Positions 1-8,329 of a stretch of DNA of 55,949 bases are shown here, piece after piece. The notes below the pieces were generated by a model. That model ran no database searches and had not been told where the DNA came from. It saw only the letters and a list, made by a program, of their open reading frames with translations. The stretch covers positions 1 to 55,949 of the forward strand of contig JANQLP010000099.1 in assembly GCA_028280515.1 (NCBI GenBank). The letters are read 5' to 3'. How positions within the stretch are numbered: the first letter of the stretch is position 1; each line of letters opens with the position of its first letter. Position numbers and translations under genes: made by a program. The DNA comes from Hyphomicrobiales bacterium (lineage in GTDB: Bacteria; Pseudomonadota; Alphaproteobacteria; Rhizobiales; Methyloligellaceae).

Positions 1-692
1 CGACTTGCCGCGGCCCATACGGCGATCAGTGGCACCCACCAGATTGCTAGCCACACGGCGACGGTCCGCAGCGTGTGTGACAGCGGCTTGCGCTCGACCG
101 AAACCTCGGCGGCGTCCGCGCCGGAAGCGGTTCCGCGCCAGAATCCGAACAGCGCTGCGGCCAGAACGATGAGGGGAAACGGCAGATTGAGCAGAAACAG
201 GCCGACAAAGGCGAAGCCGGCGATGAACCAGTGTTCGGCGGATTGGAGCGCACGTTTCGACACGCGCACCAGGGCCTCGACGACGATTGCGAGAACGGCC
301 GCCTTGACCCCGAGAAACAGCGCGCTCACGAATGGCACGTTGCCGAGGAAGGCGTAGAGCGCGGCAAGCGCGAGGATGACGGCCGCGCCCGGCAGCACGA
401 ACAGCAGACCCGCTGCCAGCCCGCCGGCAATGCCGTGCAACCTCCAGCCCGAATAGGTCGCGAGTTGCATGGCTTCCGGCCCGGGTAGCAACATGCAGAA
501 GCCGAGCGCGTTCAGGAACTGGCTCTCGTTGAGCCATTTGTTCTCCTCGACGATAACCCGGTGCATCAGGGCGATCTGCGCGGTCGGCCCGCCGAAGGAG
601 AGAATGCCGACCTTGGCCCAGATGCGAATCGCCTGTGCAAGCGTCGGGGCCGAAGCCGCGTCGCCATTTGCCGCTGTTGTTGTCTCGCTCAT
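1..692 (-). CDS. chrA: Chromate transporter ChrA, 5' part (runs off the window)
   Basis: Inner-membrane CHR-family transporter that exports chromate. Translating back from the ATG at 690-692 gives an open frame to the window edge (230 codons). It opens with a soluble stretch and then WAKVGILSFGGPTAQIALMH, the characteristic CHR motif; E-N-K-W-L and LPGPEAMQLATYSGW follow, which are also family hallmarks, then several hydrophobic helices. The family is usually about 400 residues, so the C-terminal part lies outside the window. It starts 4 bases after the stop of the ChrB-like gene and is probably cotranscribed with it. The family assignment is from motif recognition and is firm; the substrate is inferred from the family and the chrB neighbour. 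Confidence 0.9.
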   Translation of the reverse strand, partial: MSETTTAANGDAASAPTLAQAIRIWAKVGILSFGGPTAQIALMHRVIVEENKWLNESQFLNALGFCMLLPGPEAMQLATYSGWRLHGIAGGLAAGLLFVLPGAAVILALAALYAFLGNVPFVSALFLGVKAAVLAIVVEALVRVSKRALQSAEHWFIAGFAFVGLFLLNLPFPLIVLAAALFGFWRGTASGADAAEVSVERKPLSHTLRTVAVWLAIWWVPLIAVWAAAS

Positions 693-696
693 CCGC

Positions 697-1038
697 TCAG
701 CCCGCCTTCACGGATACGGACCGGCTTCGGCCTTCGTGCGATGCGTCGCGCGCCCAGCGGTAGAACGCGTCGAAGAGCGCCGGCCCCGCATCGAGCTGAT
801 CGAGATCGTTCTGGTGCATCTGCGAAACCCCCAAAACCGCGGCATGCAGACCTGCCGCCTCCGGCGCAAGATCATGGCGGTTGGTATCGGCGCCCCGGAC
901 GATTTTGGCAAGCCGCTTGAGCGGTTCGGTCGTCAATGAAAACGTCCCATCGATACAGCCGTCGATGATCACCGGCGCGCGCGGTGTGCCGATCAGGCGG
1001 GAAAGCTCGGAGACGGAAATCTGGTTTGGTGGTGTCAT
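697..1038 (-). CDS. chrB: Short ChrB-like chromate resistance protein, apparently internally deleted
   Basis: 113 residues. Residues 1-27 (ISVSELSRLIGTPRAPVIID) look like the start of the rhodanese domain of rhodanese-ChrB proteins. From about residue 35 the sequence matches the end of the ChrB C-terminal domain: TEPLKRLAKIVRGADT, then LAPEAAGL and FDAFYRWARDA. As I recall, full proteins of this type have about 270 residues, so roughly 150 central residues, including most of the rhodanese fold and the start of the ChrB domain, are missing while the frame is kept. The start has a strong ribosome site (AGGGAGGAT, 1045-1053 on the complement). ChrB proteins normally regulate or support chrA. Function is doubtful here; it may be a decaying gene or a minimal domain. 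Confidence 0.75.
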   Translation of the reverse strand: MTPPNQISVSELSRLIGTPRAPVIIDGCIDGTFSLTTEPLKRLAKIVRGADTNRHDLAPEAAGLHAAVLGVSQMHQNDLDQLDAGPALFDAFYRWARDASHEGRSRSVSVKAG

Positions 1039-1236
1039 GGCGTATCCTCCCTTGCAAGGGTGTCACGGATGCGAAGCTCGGGCTGACGCCTCACGGGGCG
1101 TTCGCGTAAACCCCGGTCCGCGCTCATGCCTGAAACGGCGCCGGGCGCCAAATCAGACCGCCTTGTTTCCGTGTTCATCGCGGCCTGTGGAGGCTAGTGT
1201 GCGGCAAACAAACAAGAAGGGGGGATGATCCGACCC

Positions 1237-2019
1237 ATGGAACTCTCAATGAAGGGGCGCAACGCGCTCATCACCGGCGGCAGCCTCGGCATCGGGCGCG
1301 CCATTGCAACAGCGTTTGTCGAGGCCGGTGCCAATGTGGCAATCGTCGCGCGCCGGCAGGACGTGCTTGATGACGCCAAAGCGGAGATCGAAACGGCGGG
1401 CAACGGCAAGGTTGTGACCGTTTGCGCCGATGTCACCACGGCGAAAGGCTGCTCGGACGTCTTTGCTGAGACCGAACAGGCGCTCGGCCGGGTCGACGTG
1501 CTGGTCAACAATGCCGGATCGTCGGCGCGCGCGCCTTTTCCGGAGATCTCCGACGAGGATTGGCAGGCGGATATCGATCTGAAGCTGTTCGCCGCCATTC
1601 GGCTGTGCCGTCTCGCCTTCCCGAAGATGAAGGACCGCAAGTGGGGCCGCATCATCAATGTGCTGAACACCGGCGCCAAGGCGCCGCCGGCGGAAGGCGC
1701 GCCGACCGCCGTCACTCGTGCGGCCGGCATGGCGCTCACCAAGGTACTGGCCGGAGAGGGCGCGCCATCCAACGTGCTCGTCAACTCGTTGCATGTGGGC
1801 CGGATCGAGAGCAATCAGTGGGTGCGTCGGCATGCGGCGGAGGACAAGGGCCGGTCGCTCGAAGACTTCTATGCCGACATGGGCAAGGGGTTGCCCATGG
1901 GCCGGGTCGGTCGGGCGGAGGAGTTTGCGAACGCTGCCGTGTTCCTTGCGTCCGACGCGGGGTCCTACATCACCGGCACGGCGATCAATGTGGATGGCGG
2001 CCTGTCGCCGGTCGTCTGA
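1237..2019 (+). CDS. SDR-family protein with altered catalytic residues
   Basis: Rossmann-fold short-chain dehydrogenase/reductase of about 260 residues. The NAD(P) motif TGGSLGIG is at residues 13-20 and NNAG at 91-94; the C-terminus INVDGGL is typical. The usual Tyr-x-x-x-Lys is not there: the aligned stretch reads T-A-V-T-R (T157, R161), and the upstream catalytic Ser region reads INVLNTGAK. It may be a non-catalytic or unusual SDR. I prefer ATG 1237 (MELSMKGR, the usual SDR beginning) over ATG 1225, because the purine run AAGAAGGGGGG at 1214-1224 abuts 1225 but lies about 12 bases from 1237. It is divergent from chrB-chrA; the 1039-1236 gap must hold both promoters. Substrate unknown. Confidence 0.8.
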   Translation: MELSMKGRNALITGGSLGIGRAIATAFVEAGANVAIVARRQDVLDDAKAEIETAGNGKVVTVCADVTTAKGCSDVFAETEQALGRVDVLVNNAGSSARAPFPEISDEDWQADIDLKLFAAIRLCRLAFPKMKDRKWGRIINVLNTGAKAPPAEGAPTAVTRAAGMALTKVLAGEGAPSNVLVNSLHVGRIESNQWVRRHAAEDKGRSLEDFYADMGKGLPMGRVGRAEEFANAAVFLASDAGSYITGTAINVDGGLSPVV

Positions 2020-2058
2020 CCCGCACGCTTCAGTCTGGAGTCGTGCGGGACGCGCGCG

Positions 2059-3222
2059 TCAGTCCAGAGTGGTGCGGAACCGGATCAGCGCGAGTCCCAT
2101 GGCCGCGAGCATGAAGACGACAAGCGCGATCACGTCGATCTCCATGTCGGTTACGCCGTTGCCTTTCAGCATTATGCCGCGGGCGATGCGGAGGAAATGC
2201 GTGAGGGGCAGGACTTCACCGATGGCCTGCGCCCAGCCGGGCATGCCGGCGAACGGGAACATGAAGCCGGACAGGAGGATATTGGGCAGGAAGAACATGA
2301 AGGTCATCTGCACCGCCTGAAGCTGGTTGCGCGCGATGGTGGAAAAGGTGTAACCGACGGCGAGGTTGGCCCCGGCGAAGAGCGTGGTCAGCGCCACCAG
2401 AAGCATCAGGCTTCCCTCGATCGGAACCCCGAACAGAAAGCGCGCGGCCAGGAGGATGATCGCCATCTGGATGAAGCCGACCGCGACGAACGGGAGGATC
2501 TTGCCAAGCATGATCTCCACCGGCTTGATCGGCATCGACAGAAGGTTCTCCATCGTGCCGCGCTCGATCTCGCGGGTCACGGCGAGGGCCGTAAATAGCA
2601 TCATCGTCATGGTGAGGATCACGCCGAGCAGGCCGGGCACGATGTTGAGCTGGGTTTCCCCTTCCGGGTTGTAGCGCCGGTGAATGCGCAGCCGGAAGGC
2701 GGATTGGTCATTCATCGCCGAGGGCCCCCGGAGTTCGCGCGTCAGCGCCTGGGGGATGATGCCCTGGAGGGCGGAAATCGCGCCGCCCGTTGCCGTCGGA
2801 TCGGAGGCGTCGGCAATCACCAGAACGAACGGCTGCTCGCCGCGCCGGACATTGCGCTCAAAGTCGGCCGGAATCTCGATCCCGAACAATACCTTGCCCG
2901 AACTGATCAGCGCGTCCATTTCCGCGGGACTGCGCACCTGATATTCGATGTCGAAATAGCCGGTATTGCGGACGGCGGCGACCAGCGAACGGGTGAGGGG
3001 CCCCTGGTCACGCGCCAGAACCGCCGTCGGCAGGTCTTTCGGGTCCGTGTTGATGGCGTATCCGAACAGCACGAGCTGCAGGACCGGGATCGCCAGCATC
3101 ATCGCAAACGTCATCCGGTCGCGCCGCATCTGGATGATCTCCTTGAGGACCATGGCCCACAGGCGGCGCCAGAAGCCCGGGTCGCGGCGTGGCGCGGCCT
3201 GAAATGTGTCAGGCGCGCTCAT
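2059..3222 (-). CDS. ABC-2 type exporter permease (YhhJ/YbhR-like)
   Basis: 387-residue inner-membrane permease of the ABC-2 family. One helix lies near residues 38-57 (FAMMLAIPVLQLVLFGYAI), then a large extracytoplasmic domain of about 150 residues, then five to six helices from residue 200 on. EIERGTMENLLSMPIKPVEI is the typical cytoplasmic coupling motif of this type. It is the last gene of the TetR-MFP-ATPase-permease operon and overlaps the ATPase end by 14 bases, implying translational coupling. Together they should form a tripartite efflux ABC exporter like YbhGFSR, but with one permease gene, so a homodimer is likely. Substrate unknown; drugs or solvents are typical for the family. 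Confidence 0.88.
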   Translation of the reverse strand: MSAPDTFQAAPRRDPGFWRRLWAMVLKEIIQMRRDRMTFAMMLAIPVLQLVLFGYAINTDPKDLPTAVLARDQGPLTRSLVAAVRNTGYFDIEYQVRSPAEMDALISSGKVLFGIEIPADFERNVRRGEQPFVLVIADASDPTATGGAISALQGIIPQALTRELRGPSAMNDQSAFRLRIHRRYNPEGETQLNIVPGLLGVILTMTMMLFTALAVTREIERGTMENLLSMPIKPVEIMLGKILPFVAVGFIQMAIILLAARFLFGVPIEGSLMLLVALTTLFAGANLAVGYTFSTIARNQLQAVQMTFMFFLPNILLSGFMFPFAGMPGWAQAIGEVLPLTHFLRIARGIMLKGNGVTDMEIDVIALVVFMLAAMGLALIRFRTTLD

Positions 3223-4159
3223 CGCGGTTCTCCACGGCGAAATTGTCGTCGGCCTCGCTCATCAGGTGGATGAAGACGTCCTCGAGGCTGGGTTCACTCC
3301 GGGTCCAGTGGTGGCTCTTGTCGGAGCGTTTGAGCGCGAAAATGCTCTTCTCGAGTTGCTTACCGTTGCGTCCGCTGACGTGCAGCGAGGTGCCGAACGG
3401 GGCGACCATGTCGACGCCCGCGGTTGTGTTGAGCTTCTCGGTGAGGGCGGCGAGATTGGCGCCGGAAACGTTCCACGTGCTGAGACCGCTCTCCTTGATC
3501 ACATCCTCAACCGTGCCGTGGACGAGCAGGCGGCCATAGGCGATGTAGCCGATCTCGTGACATCGCTCGGCCTCGTCCATGTAGTGGGTCGACACGAGGA
3601 CCGTGATGCCCTCCGCCGCAAGATGGTGAATTTCGTCCCAGAAGTCGCGCCGCGCCTTGGGGTCGACGCCGGCGGTCGGCTCATCCAGCAGCAGCAGGCG
3701 CGGCTGCGGCAGAATACAGGCGCCGAGTGCCAGCCTCTGTTTCCACCCGCCGGACAGTTCCCCGGCGAGTTGCTCCGAGCGGCCTTCGAGACCGAGCCGT
3801 TCAATCGCCGCGCGCGCCGCCTGCACCGGGTTGGGCACGCCGTAGATGCGGGAGACGAATTCGAGGTTCTCCCGGATCGACAGGTCCTCATACAGGCTGA
3901 AGCGCTGGGTCATATAGCCGACCTGCCGCTTGATCAGCTCGGATTCCGTCAGAATGTCGTAGCCGAGACAGGTGCCGGTGCCGGAATCGGGCGTCAGCAA
4001 TCCGCACAGCATGCGGATGGTGGTCGTCTTGCCGCTGCCGTTGGGCCCGAGAAACCCGAAGATTGCCCCCTTCGGGACTTTGAGTGTGAGATCGCGCACG
4101 ACGACACGCTGGTCGAACGATTTCGTCAGCCGCTCGACCTCGATTGCGATGTCGGTCAT
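3209..4159 (-). CDS. ABC exporter ATP-binding protein (YbhF-like)
   Basis: 316-residue ATPase. Walker A GPNGSGKTT is at 38-46, the signature LSGGW at 135-139, Walker B LLLLDE at 155-160, and the switch His in VSTHYMDEAE at about 192. A C-terminal extension of about 90 residues (DUF4162-like region) follows, as in drug-export ATPases of the CcmA group. It powers the permease encoded immediately downstream. The start overlaps the end of the MFP gene by 4 bases (ATGA), and its own end overlaps the permease start by 14 bases. YbhF itself often has two ABC domains; this one has one. Confidence 0.92.
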   Translation of the reverse strand: MTDIAIEVERLTKSFDQRVVVRDLTLKVPKGAIFGFLGPNGSGKTTTIRMLCGLLTPDSGTGTCLGYDILTESELIKRQVGYMTQRFSLYEDLSIRENLEFVSRIYGVPNPVQAARAAIERLGLEGRSEQLAGELSGGWKQRLALGACILPQPRLLLLDEPTAGVDPKARRDFWDEIHHLAAEGITVLVSTHYMDEAERCHEIGYIAYGRLLVHGTVEDVIKESGLSTWNVSGANLAALTEKLNTTAGVDMVAPFGTSLHVSGRNGKQLEKSIFALKRSDKSHHWTRSEPSLEDVFIHLMSEADDNFAVENRDERA

Positions 4160-4974
4160 GAACCGGTGCCCTCCAGCGGCGGCGCCAGCGAAATGGTGAC
4201 GGGCTGCCCCGCGGTCAGGTTCGCGGTATCACCGATCGGCCGCGCCTCGACCAGGTAGACGAGCTTGCGGCGTTCCTCCCGCGAGAAGATGACCGGCGGG
4301 GTATATTCCGCTTCGCGGGCAATAAAGCTGACCGCCGCGGTCAGCCCGGACGGGCAGCCGTCGCAGCTGATCGAAACCTTCTCGTCGATATGGATGGAGG
4401 CGCGTACCGGTTCGGCCACATAGAAGCGCACCTTGAGGTTGCCCGGTGGCAGGATCGCGACAACCGGCTGGCCGGCATTCACGACCTCGCCGACGCGGAA
4501 ATAGATTTCCTCGATCGTCCCGTCCTGCAGCGCGTTGACCTTGCTCTTGTCGAGACGGACGGCGGCCTCGTCGTATGTGGCACGGGCCGCGGCGACGGCT
4601 GCGAGATTGCTGTCGTGTGTCGATTGCGCATCGTCGAGACGGGCCTGAGAGACAACACCGCGCTCGCGCAGGTCTTTCGCCCGCTCAAGACTGACTTTGG
4701 AGAGGGTCAGGCTGGACTCCGCCTCCTCGAGCCGGCCCTTCGCGGCGGCGAGCGAGGCCTTTTGGGAGTCGCTTTCAAGCGTGAACAGAGGATCGCCTTT
4801 CTTCACGCGCCCGCCTTCCTTGACCGACAGCGTGTCGACGCGTCCGGATTCCTCGGGGCCCACAAGGACGAGCTCGGCTTCCATGTATCCGGGAAGTGCA
4901 TGGGTCCCGCTTTCCTCGCCACAGGCGGCAAGCAGGAGAGTCAGGCAAAGGGCGGCAATCGCGGGGAGTCTCAT
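4156..4974 (-). CDS. HlyD/MFP-type periplasmic adaptor lipoprotein (YbhG-like)
   Basis: 272 residues. It has an N-terminal lipoprotein signal with lipobox LAAC (Cys18), so it should be anchored to the inner membrane and face the periplasm. A split biotinyl-lipoyl-like domain flanks a coiled-coil hairpin: VKEGGRVKKGDPLFTLES before it (about 51-68), then the coiled coil at about 72-148, then VGEVVNAGQPVVAI. It links the ABC permease to an outer-membrane channel, which is not encoded here. The start overlaps the tetR end by 4 bases, so the regulator and exporter form one operon. Confidence 0.88.
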   Translation of the reverse strand: MRLPAIAALCLTLLLAACGEESGTHALPGYMEAELVLVGPEESGRVDTLSVKEGGRVKKGDPLFTLESDSQKASLAAAKGRLEEAESSLTLSKVSLERAKDLRERGVVSQARLDDAQSTHDSNLAAVAAARATYDEAAVRLDKSKVNALQDGTIEEIYFRVGEVVNAGQPVVAILPPGNLKVRFYVAEPVRASIHIDEKVSISCDGCPSGLTAAVSFIAREAEYTPPVIFSREERRKLVYLVEARPIGDTANLTAGQPVTISLAPPLEGTGS

Positions 4975-5660
4975 GACGTACGCTCACCTTTCTCCTCGGC
5001 GGAGGTTCCGGCGGTGATGGCCTGCAGCATCAGGTCGATATGGGTTTGAAGGAATTCGTCGATGTCGAGATGCCGGTGGCGCTCGAACAGAAGACGCCAG
5101 ATGACGCTCATCAACACCGGTGCGATCAGCAGCTGCGGATAGTCGCGCAGCTTCGTCGGCCTGAACTCGCCACGCTCGACGCCGCGGTCGATAAGGCGCT
5201 GCAGCGCGGCGATGCCCGGCTCCACGACGTTTTCCATGTGAAAGCGCGTGAGCTCGGGATGCTTGTGGCCCTCGGCGACCATCAGGCGCAGGACGGTCGC
5301 GCGGCGCGACTTGGCGAAATCCTGCAGGAACCTCAGGAACGGTCCGCGCAGGAAGTCCGCCGCCGAGAGTTCGGTTTTGTCGACCTGGGCGATCAGCGCA
5401 TCGAACCCCGGCTTGATGAAGGTCTTCAGGACCGCCTTGAACAACTCCTCCTTGGTCTTGAAGTAGAGATAGGGGAGACCTTTGCTGACGCCGGCGCGGG
5501 ACGCCACGTCCTCAAGCCGCGCCCCGGCGAAACCTTTCTCGGAGAACTCCTGCAGCGCGGCCTCGACGATCTCGTCGGGGCGTTCGTCCTTGCGCCGCTT
5601 CGGCAAGCGGCGTTTCGCATCACCGGACGGGCCGGTTCTCTGGGAAGTTGTGTTGCTCAT
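4971..5660 (-). CDS. TetR-family repressor of the ABC exporter operon
   Basis: 229 residues. A basic, probably disordered N-terminus (about 25 residues) precedes a TetR HTH: EIVEAALQEFSEKGFAGARL, then VASRAGVSKGLPYLYFKTKEEL. The C-terminal ligand domain is all-helical. It is the first gene of the operon and lies 15 bases downstream of a perfect palindrome (5676-5689), so autoregulation and control of the exporter are likely. Family and context are secure; the inducer is unknown. Confidence 0.93.
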   Translation of the reverse strand: MSNTTSQRTGPSGDAKRRLPKRRKDERPDEIVEAALQEFSEKGFAGARLEDVASRAGVSKGLPYLYFKTKEELFKAVLKTFIKPGFDALIAQVDKTELSAADFLRGPFLRFLQDFAKSRRATVLRLMVAEGHKHPELTRFHMENVVEPGIAALQRLIDRGVERGEFRPTKLRDYPQLLIAPVLMSVIWRLLFERHRHLDIDEFLQTHIDLMLQAITAGTSAEEKGERTS

Positions 5661-5675
5661 GGCTGATATATAATG

Positions 5676-5689
5676 ACTGACTAGTCAGT
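5676..5689. promoter_or_regulatory. TetR operator palindrome
   Basis: ACTGACTAGTCAGT is a perfect 14-bp palindrome just ahead of the tetR start codon. Its sequence and symmetry are like known TetR/AcrR-type operators (TGAC..GTCA core). Binding is inferred, not shown. Confidence 0.75.
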
Positions 5690-5856
5690 ATTTCAAGGGA
5701 AAATGTTCTTTTTGAGCGCTTTTCCGCGCTGCTTTCGGAGCGTTGCGCGATTGACCGCGGCGGTGAACCGGCTAAGTTGCGGGACTTTCCGACATTTGCG
5801 GGTTGGCACCGGACCTTGCCACTGCCACCCCATTTCAAGAGCAAAAGGACGTTGTG

Positions 5857-6723
5857 ATGCATATCGCGATCATCGGATGCGGTGAGGTTGGCGGGGCCTA
5901 TGCCCGCGCGCTTGAGGGCAAGGCGACGCTTGCGCTCTGCGATATTGTCTTCGAAGGCCGTCCTGGCGCTCTTTCGCAAGAGCTCGGATTGCCGCTCAAT
6001 CTGACAAAGGGCGACTGGCTGGCGCCCTGCGATCTGGCGATTGCCGCCGTGCCCGGCCGGGCGAGCGGTGAGGCGGCGGAAGCAGCATTTCCGCACATGT
6101 CGCAGGGCAGCGTCTATATCGACGTGTCGACTGGCGCGCCTGACAGTTTGCGTGCATCCGCAAAAGCCTTCCACGCGGCCGGCCGCGCGTTTGTGGACGT
6201 GGCCATCATGGGTGCGATCGCGCTCACCGGCGGCAGGACACCGGTGCTCATCGCCGGCGAGGAGGCGGAACGCGCCAAGGCCTTCTTTGAACTGATGGGC
6301 GCGACGCCGAAGATCCTCGACGGCGGCAGGCCGGGAGATGCGGTGGCGCTCAAGCTGCTGCGGTCGGTCATCGTCAAGGGCCTTGAGTGCCTGGCGATCG
6401 AGAGTCTGACGGCGGCGGAGCAGCTCGGCATCCGCGACCGGCTGCTCGATGCGCTCGGCGACATCGACAGCGGACCGATCGCCGATCTGCTTGCTTCGCT
6501 CGTCACGACGCACATTCTCCACGCGGAACGGCGGATGCACGAGATGGAGGAATCAACGGCGCAGCTGCGTGCGTTGGGTTTCGACGCGGCCACCACCAGC
6601 GCCCTCGGTGCCCGATATGCGGCAACCTTGAAGCGCAGGGAAATGGACCCGCCGCCCGCCGATGCCCACGAGACGCTGGGCGCGGCGCTCGCCTGGCTCG
6701 ACCGCTCGGTGCGCTTGGACTGA
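5857..6723 (+). CDS. 6-phosphogluconate/beta-hydroxyacid dehydrogenase-like protein (DUF1932)
   Basis: 288 residues. N-terminal NAD(P)-binding Rossmann domain with GCGEVG at 7-12, then DLAIAAVPGRAS and IDVSTGAP. The C-terminal helical domain fits the DUF1932 type: VIVKGLECLAIESLTAAEQLG, with the Lys in the usual catalytic-helix position. I chose ATG 5857 because AAAGGA sits 7 bases upstream and the dinucleotide fold begins right there; an upstream ATG at 5803 only adds 18 unrelated residues. It is divergent from tetR. Substrate unknown. Confidence 0.82.
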   Translation: MHIAIIGCGEVGGAYARALEGKATLALCDIVFEGRPGALSQELGLPLNLTKGDWLAPCDLAIAAVPGRASGEAAEAAFPHMSQGSVYIDVSTGAPDSLRASAKAFHAAGRAFVDVAIMGAIALTGGRTPVLIAGEEAERAKAFFELMGATPKILDGGRPGDAVALKLLRSVIVKGLECLAIESLTAAEQLGIRDRLLDALGDIDSGPIADLLASLVTTHILHAERRMHEMEESTAQLRALGFDAATTSALGARYAATLKRREMDPPPADAHETLGAALAWLDRSVRLD

Positions 6724-6752
6724 CCCTCACGTCTCGCGGCTCTCGCGGGGCC

Positions 6753-7646
6753 TCAGGGCAGCACCTTCTCAAACCAGTGATCCGGGTAGGGATCGTCATT
6801 GAAGGGCGGGACCTCGACATAGCCGTTCTTGAGATAGAGCGCCTGCGCCTCGGTCAGGGATTTGTTCGTATCCAGCCGGATGCGCGTATGTCCCATCCCG
6901 CGTGACGCCGTCTCCAGTTCATCGAGAAGGCGCTGGCCGATGCCAAGGCCGCGAGCACTTTCGGCAACCCACACCCGCTTGATTTCGCCGAGCGCCGGTG
7001 CGGCTGTTTTCAGCGCGCCGCAGCCGACCGGTTCGCCGGCGGCGCGGGCGACGAGAAACACGCCTTTCGGGGGCGAGAATTCATGGGCGTCGGCGGGCTG
7101 CGCGTTCGCCGGGTCGTAGCCGCCGTCGAAGCGCGCCTCAAGCAGATCGAAATATTGCTGCAGGCACCAGCGCGCGACAATGCTGTCGGCCGGCTGTGCC
7201 GTGATCACCACCGCGGAGGCGCGCAGCAGTCGTTCGATCCGGTGCATAGCGGAGATCAGCTCTTCACGCCTTTTTCGGTCCAGTGGCTCGAGGATCGATC
7301 TGGCAACGCCGTCCGAGCGCCGATCGATCTCCCGCCACTCCCGCCGCCCCTTGTCGGTCAGCGATGCAAAGCGGACGCGGGCGTCGCCGGTTGCAGCCCT
7401 CGTCTCGATCAGGCCTTCGCTCTCCAGCGCCCGCAGCAGCCGGCTCGCATAGCCGGAGTCCAGCCCCAGCCTGACGCGCAGCTCGCGCACCTGGATGCCG
7501 CTCTCGCCGATCTCGAACAGCACGCGCGATTCGCCGAACGGCCGGCCACGGCCCAAAAACCGCTCGTCGAGAACGCCGATGCGCTGCGCCACCGTCCGGT
7601 TGAACCGGCGGACCTGTTCGATGTCATCTGTGACCTGTGAGACCAT
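6753..7646 (-). CDS. MarR-type regulator fused to a GNAT N-acetyltransferase
   Basis: 297 residues with two domains. Residues 1-145 are a MarR winged helix (IQVRELRVRLGLDSGYASRL as recognition region, then TDKGRREWREIDRR). Residues 150-297 are a GNAT fold with the acetyl-CoA motif RGLGIGQRLL near 231 and the terminal ALYLKNGYVEV. Such fusions are common in Proteobacteria and the acetyl acceptor is generally unknown. The ATG directly abuts a perfect 22-bp palindrome, leaving no room for a ribosome site upstream, so the mRNA may be leaderless. It converges on the dehydrogenase gene with a 29-base gap. Confidence 0.9.
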   Translation of the reverse strand: MVSQVTDDIEQVRRFNRTVAQRIGVLDERFLGRGRPFGESRVLFEIGESGIQVRELRVRLGLDSGYASRLLRALESEGLIETRAATGDARVRFASLTDKGRREWREIDRRSDGVARSILEPLDRKRREELISAMHRIERLLRASAVVITAQPADSIVARWCLQQYFDLLEARFDGGYDPANAQPADAHEFSPPKGVFLVARAAGEPVGCGALKTAAPALGEIKRVWVAESARGLGIGQRLLDELETASRGMGHTRIRLDTNKSLTEAQALYLKNGYVEVPPFNDDPYPDHWFEKVLP

Positions 7647-7668
7647 TTATCTGACTTTAGTCAGATAA
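7647..7668. promoter_or_regulatory. MarR-type operator, perfect 10+2+10 inverted repeat
   Basis: Arms TTATCTGACT and AGTCAGATAA around a TT spacer, with no mismatch. It touches the start codon of the MarR-GNAT gene, so a bound dimer would cover the transcription start. Autoregulation is inferred. Confidence 0.8.
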
Positions 7669-7711
7669 TATGCGGCGTGCAAGCGCCCACGGAAACCACG
7701 CCGGGTCGGCG

Positions 7712-8074
7712 TCAGCCGGAATATTTGCGGCAGTCGAGGACGTTCGGGTTGAACCAGCGCGTGAAAAAGAAGTCGAGCCCGCTAAAGCTGGCGTTGATGC
7801 ACTTCTGATACGGTTTCACGCACTCGTCCTTGTGTTTTTCGATGTTTTTTCGCGCCCGCTCGAGTTTGTTGTAGCAGATCGTATATTTGCGCCGGCATTG
7901 ATTGAGCGCCTTGCATTTCTGCTTGTCTGTCAGGGATCTGACCTTGACGATCAGCGACTGCTGCCGTCCGTCATTGCCCAATGCGTCCACCGCCTGAGAG
8001 AAGGAAGCGGCCTGGCCCGGCAATGCCGTCAGGAACATGCCGGCCCCCAAAACGAAACCACAGATACGCCACAT
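7712..8074 (-). CDS. Small secreted Cys/Lys-rich protein of unknown function
   Basis: 120 residues. A Sec signal peptide (MWRICGFVLGAGMFLTALPGQAA, cleavage probably after QAA) is followed by a basic, mostly helical mature part. Its cysteines are spaced in pairs: KCKALNQCRRKYTIC, then DECVKPYQKC, and a final LDCRKYSG. The C-x9-C pattern suggests two or three disulfides in a helical hairpin. ATG 8074 is chosen because AGAGGGG stands 5-6 bases upstream and the signal peptide begins there; the frame is open for 83 codons further up with no signal. I do not recognise the family. The 255-base gap to the divergent gene on the right shows no other gene. Confidence 0.65.
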   Translation of the reverse strand: MWRICGFVLGAGMFLTALPGQAASFSQAVDALGNDGRQQSLIVKVRSLTDKQKCKALNQCRRKYTICYNKLERARKNIEKHKDECVKPYQKCINASFSGLDFFFTRWFNPNVLDCRKYSG

Positions 8075-8329
8075 CGCACGCCCCTCTTTGCGTTGCAAAA
8101 AAACCTGTTTTTGGGCTGATGTCCCCCGCCCGGAGGGGAGACTAGCGCAGAATGGCGGTGACCGCCTAGACGAAATCGCCGTTGTCATGAGGGGACTGCT
8201 CAAGCACACGGATTTCCGCGTCGTCATGCCCAATTCACCCAGTCGTGATGCAATCTGCCCACAAAACGGCGGATTATAGATCCTAAGTGTCGCGAAACCC
8301 CTCGCAGTGCAGGGAGTCCGCATGCTAGC

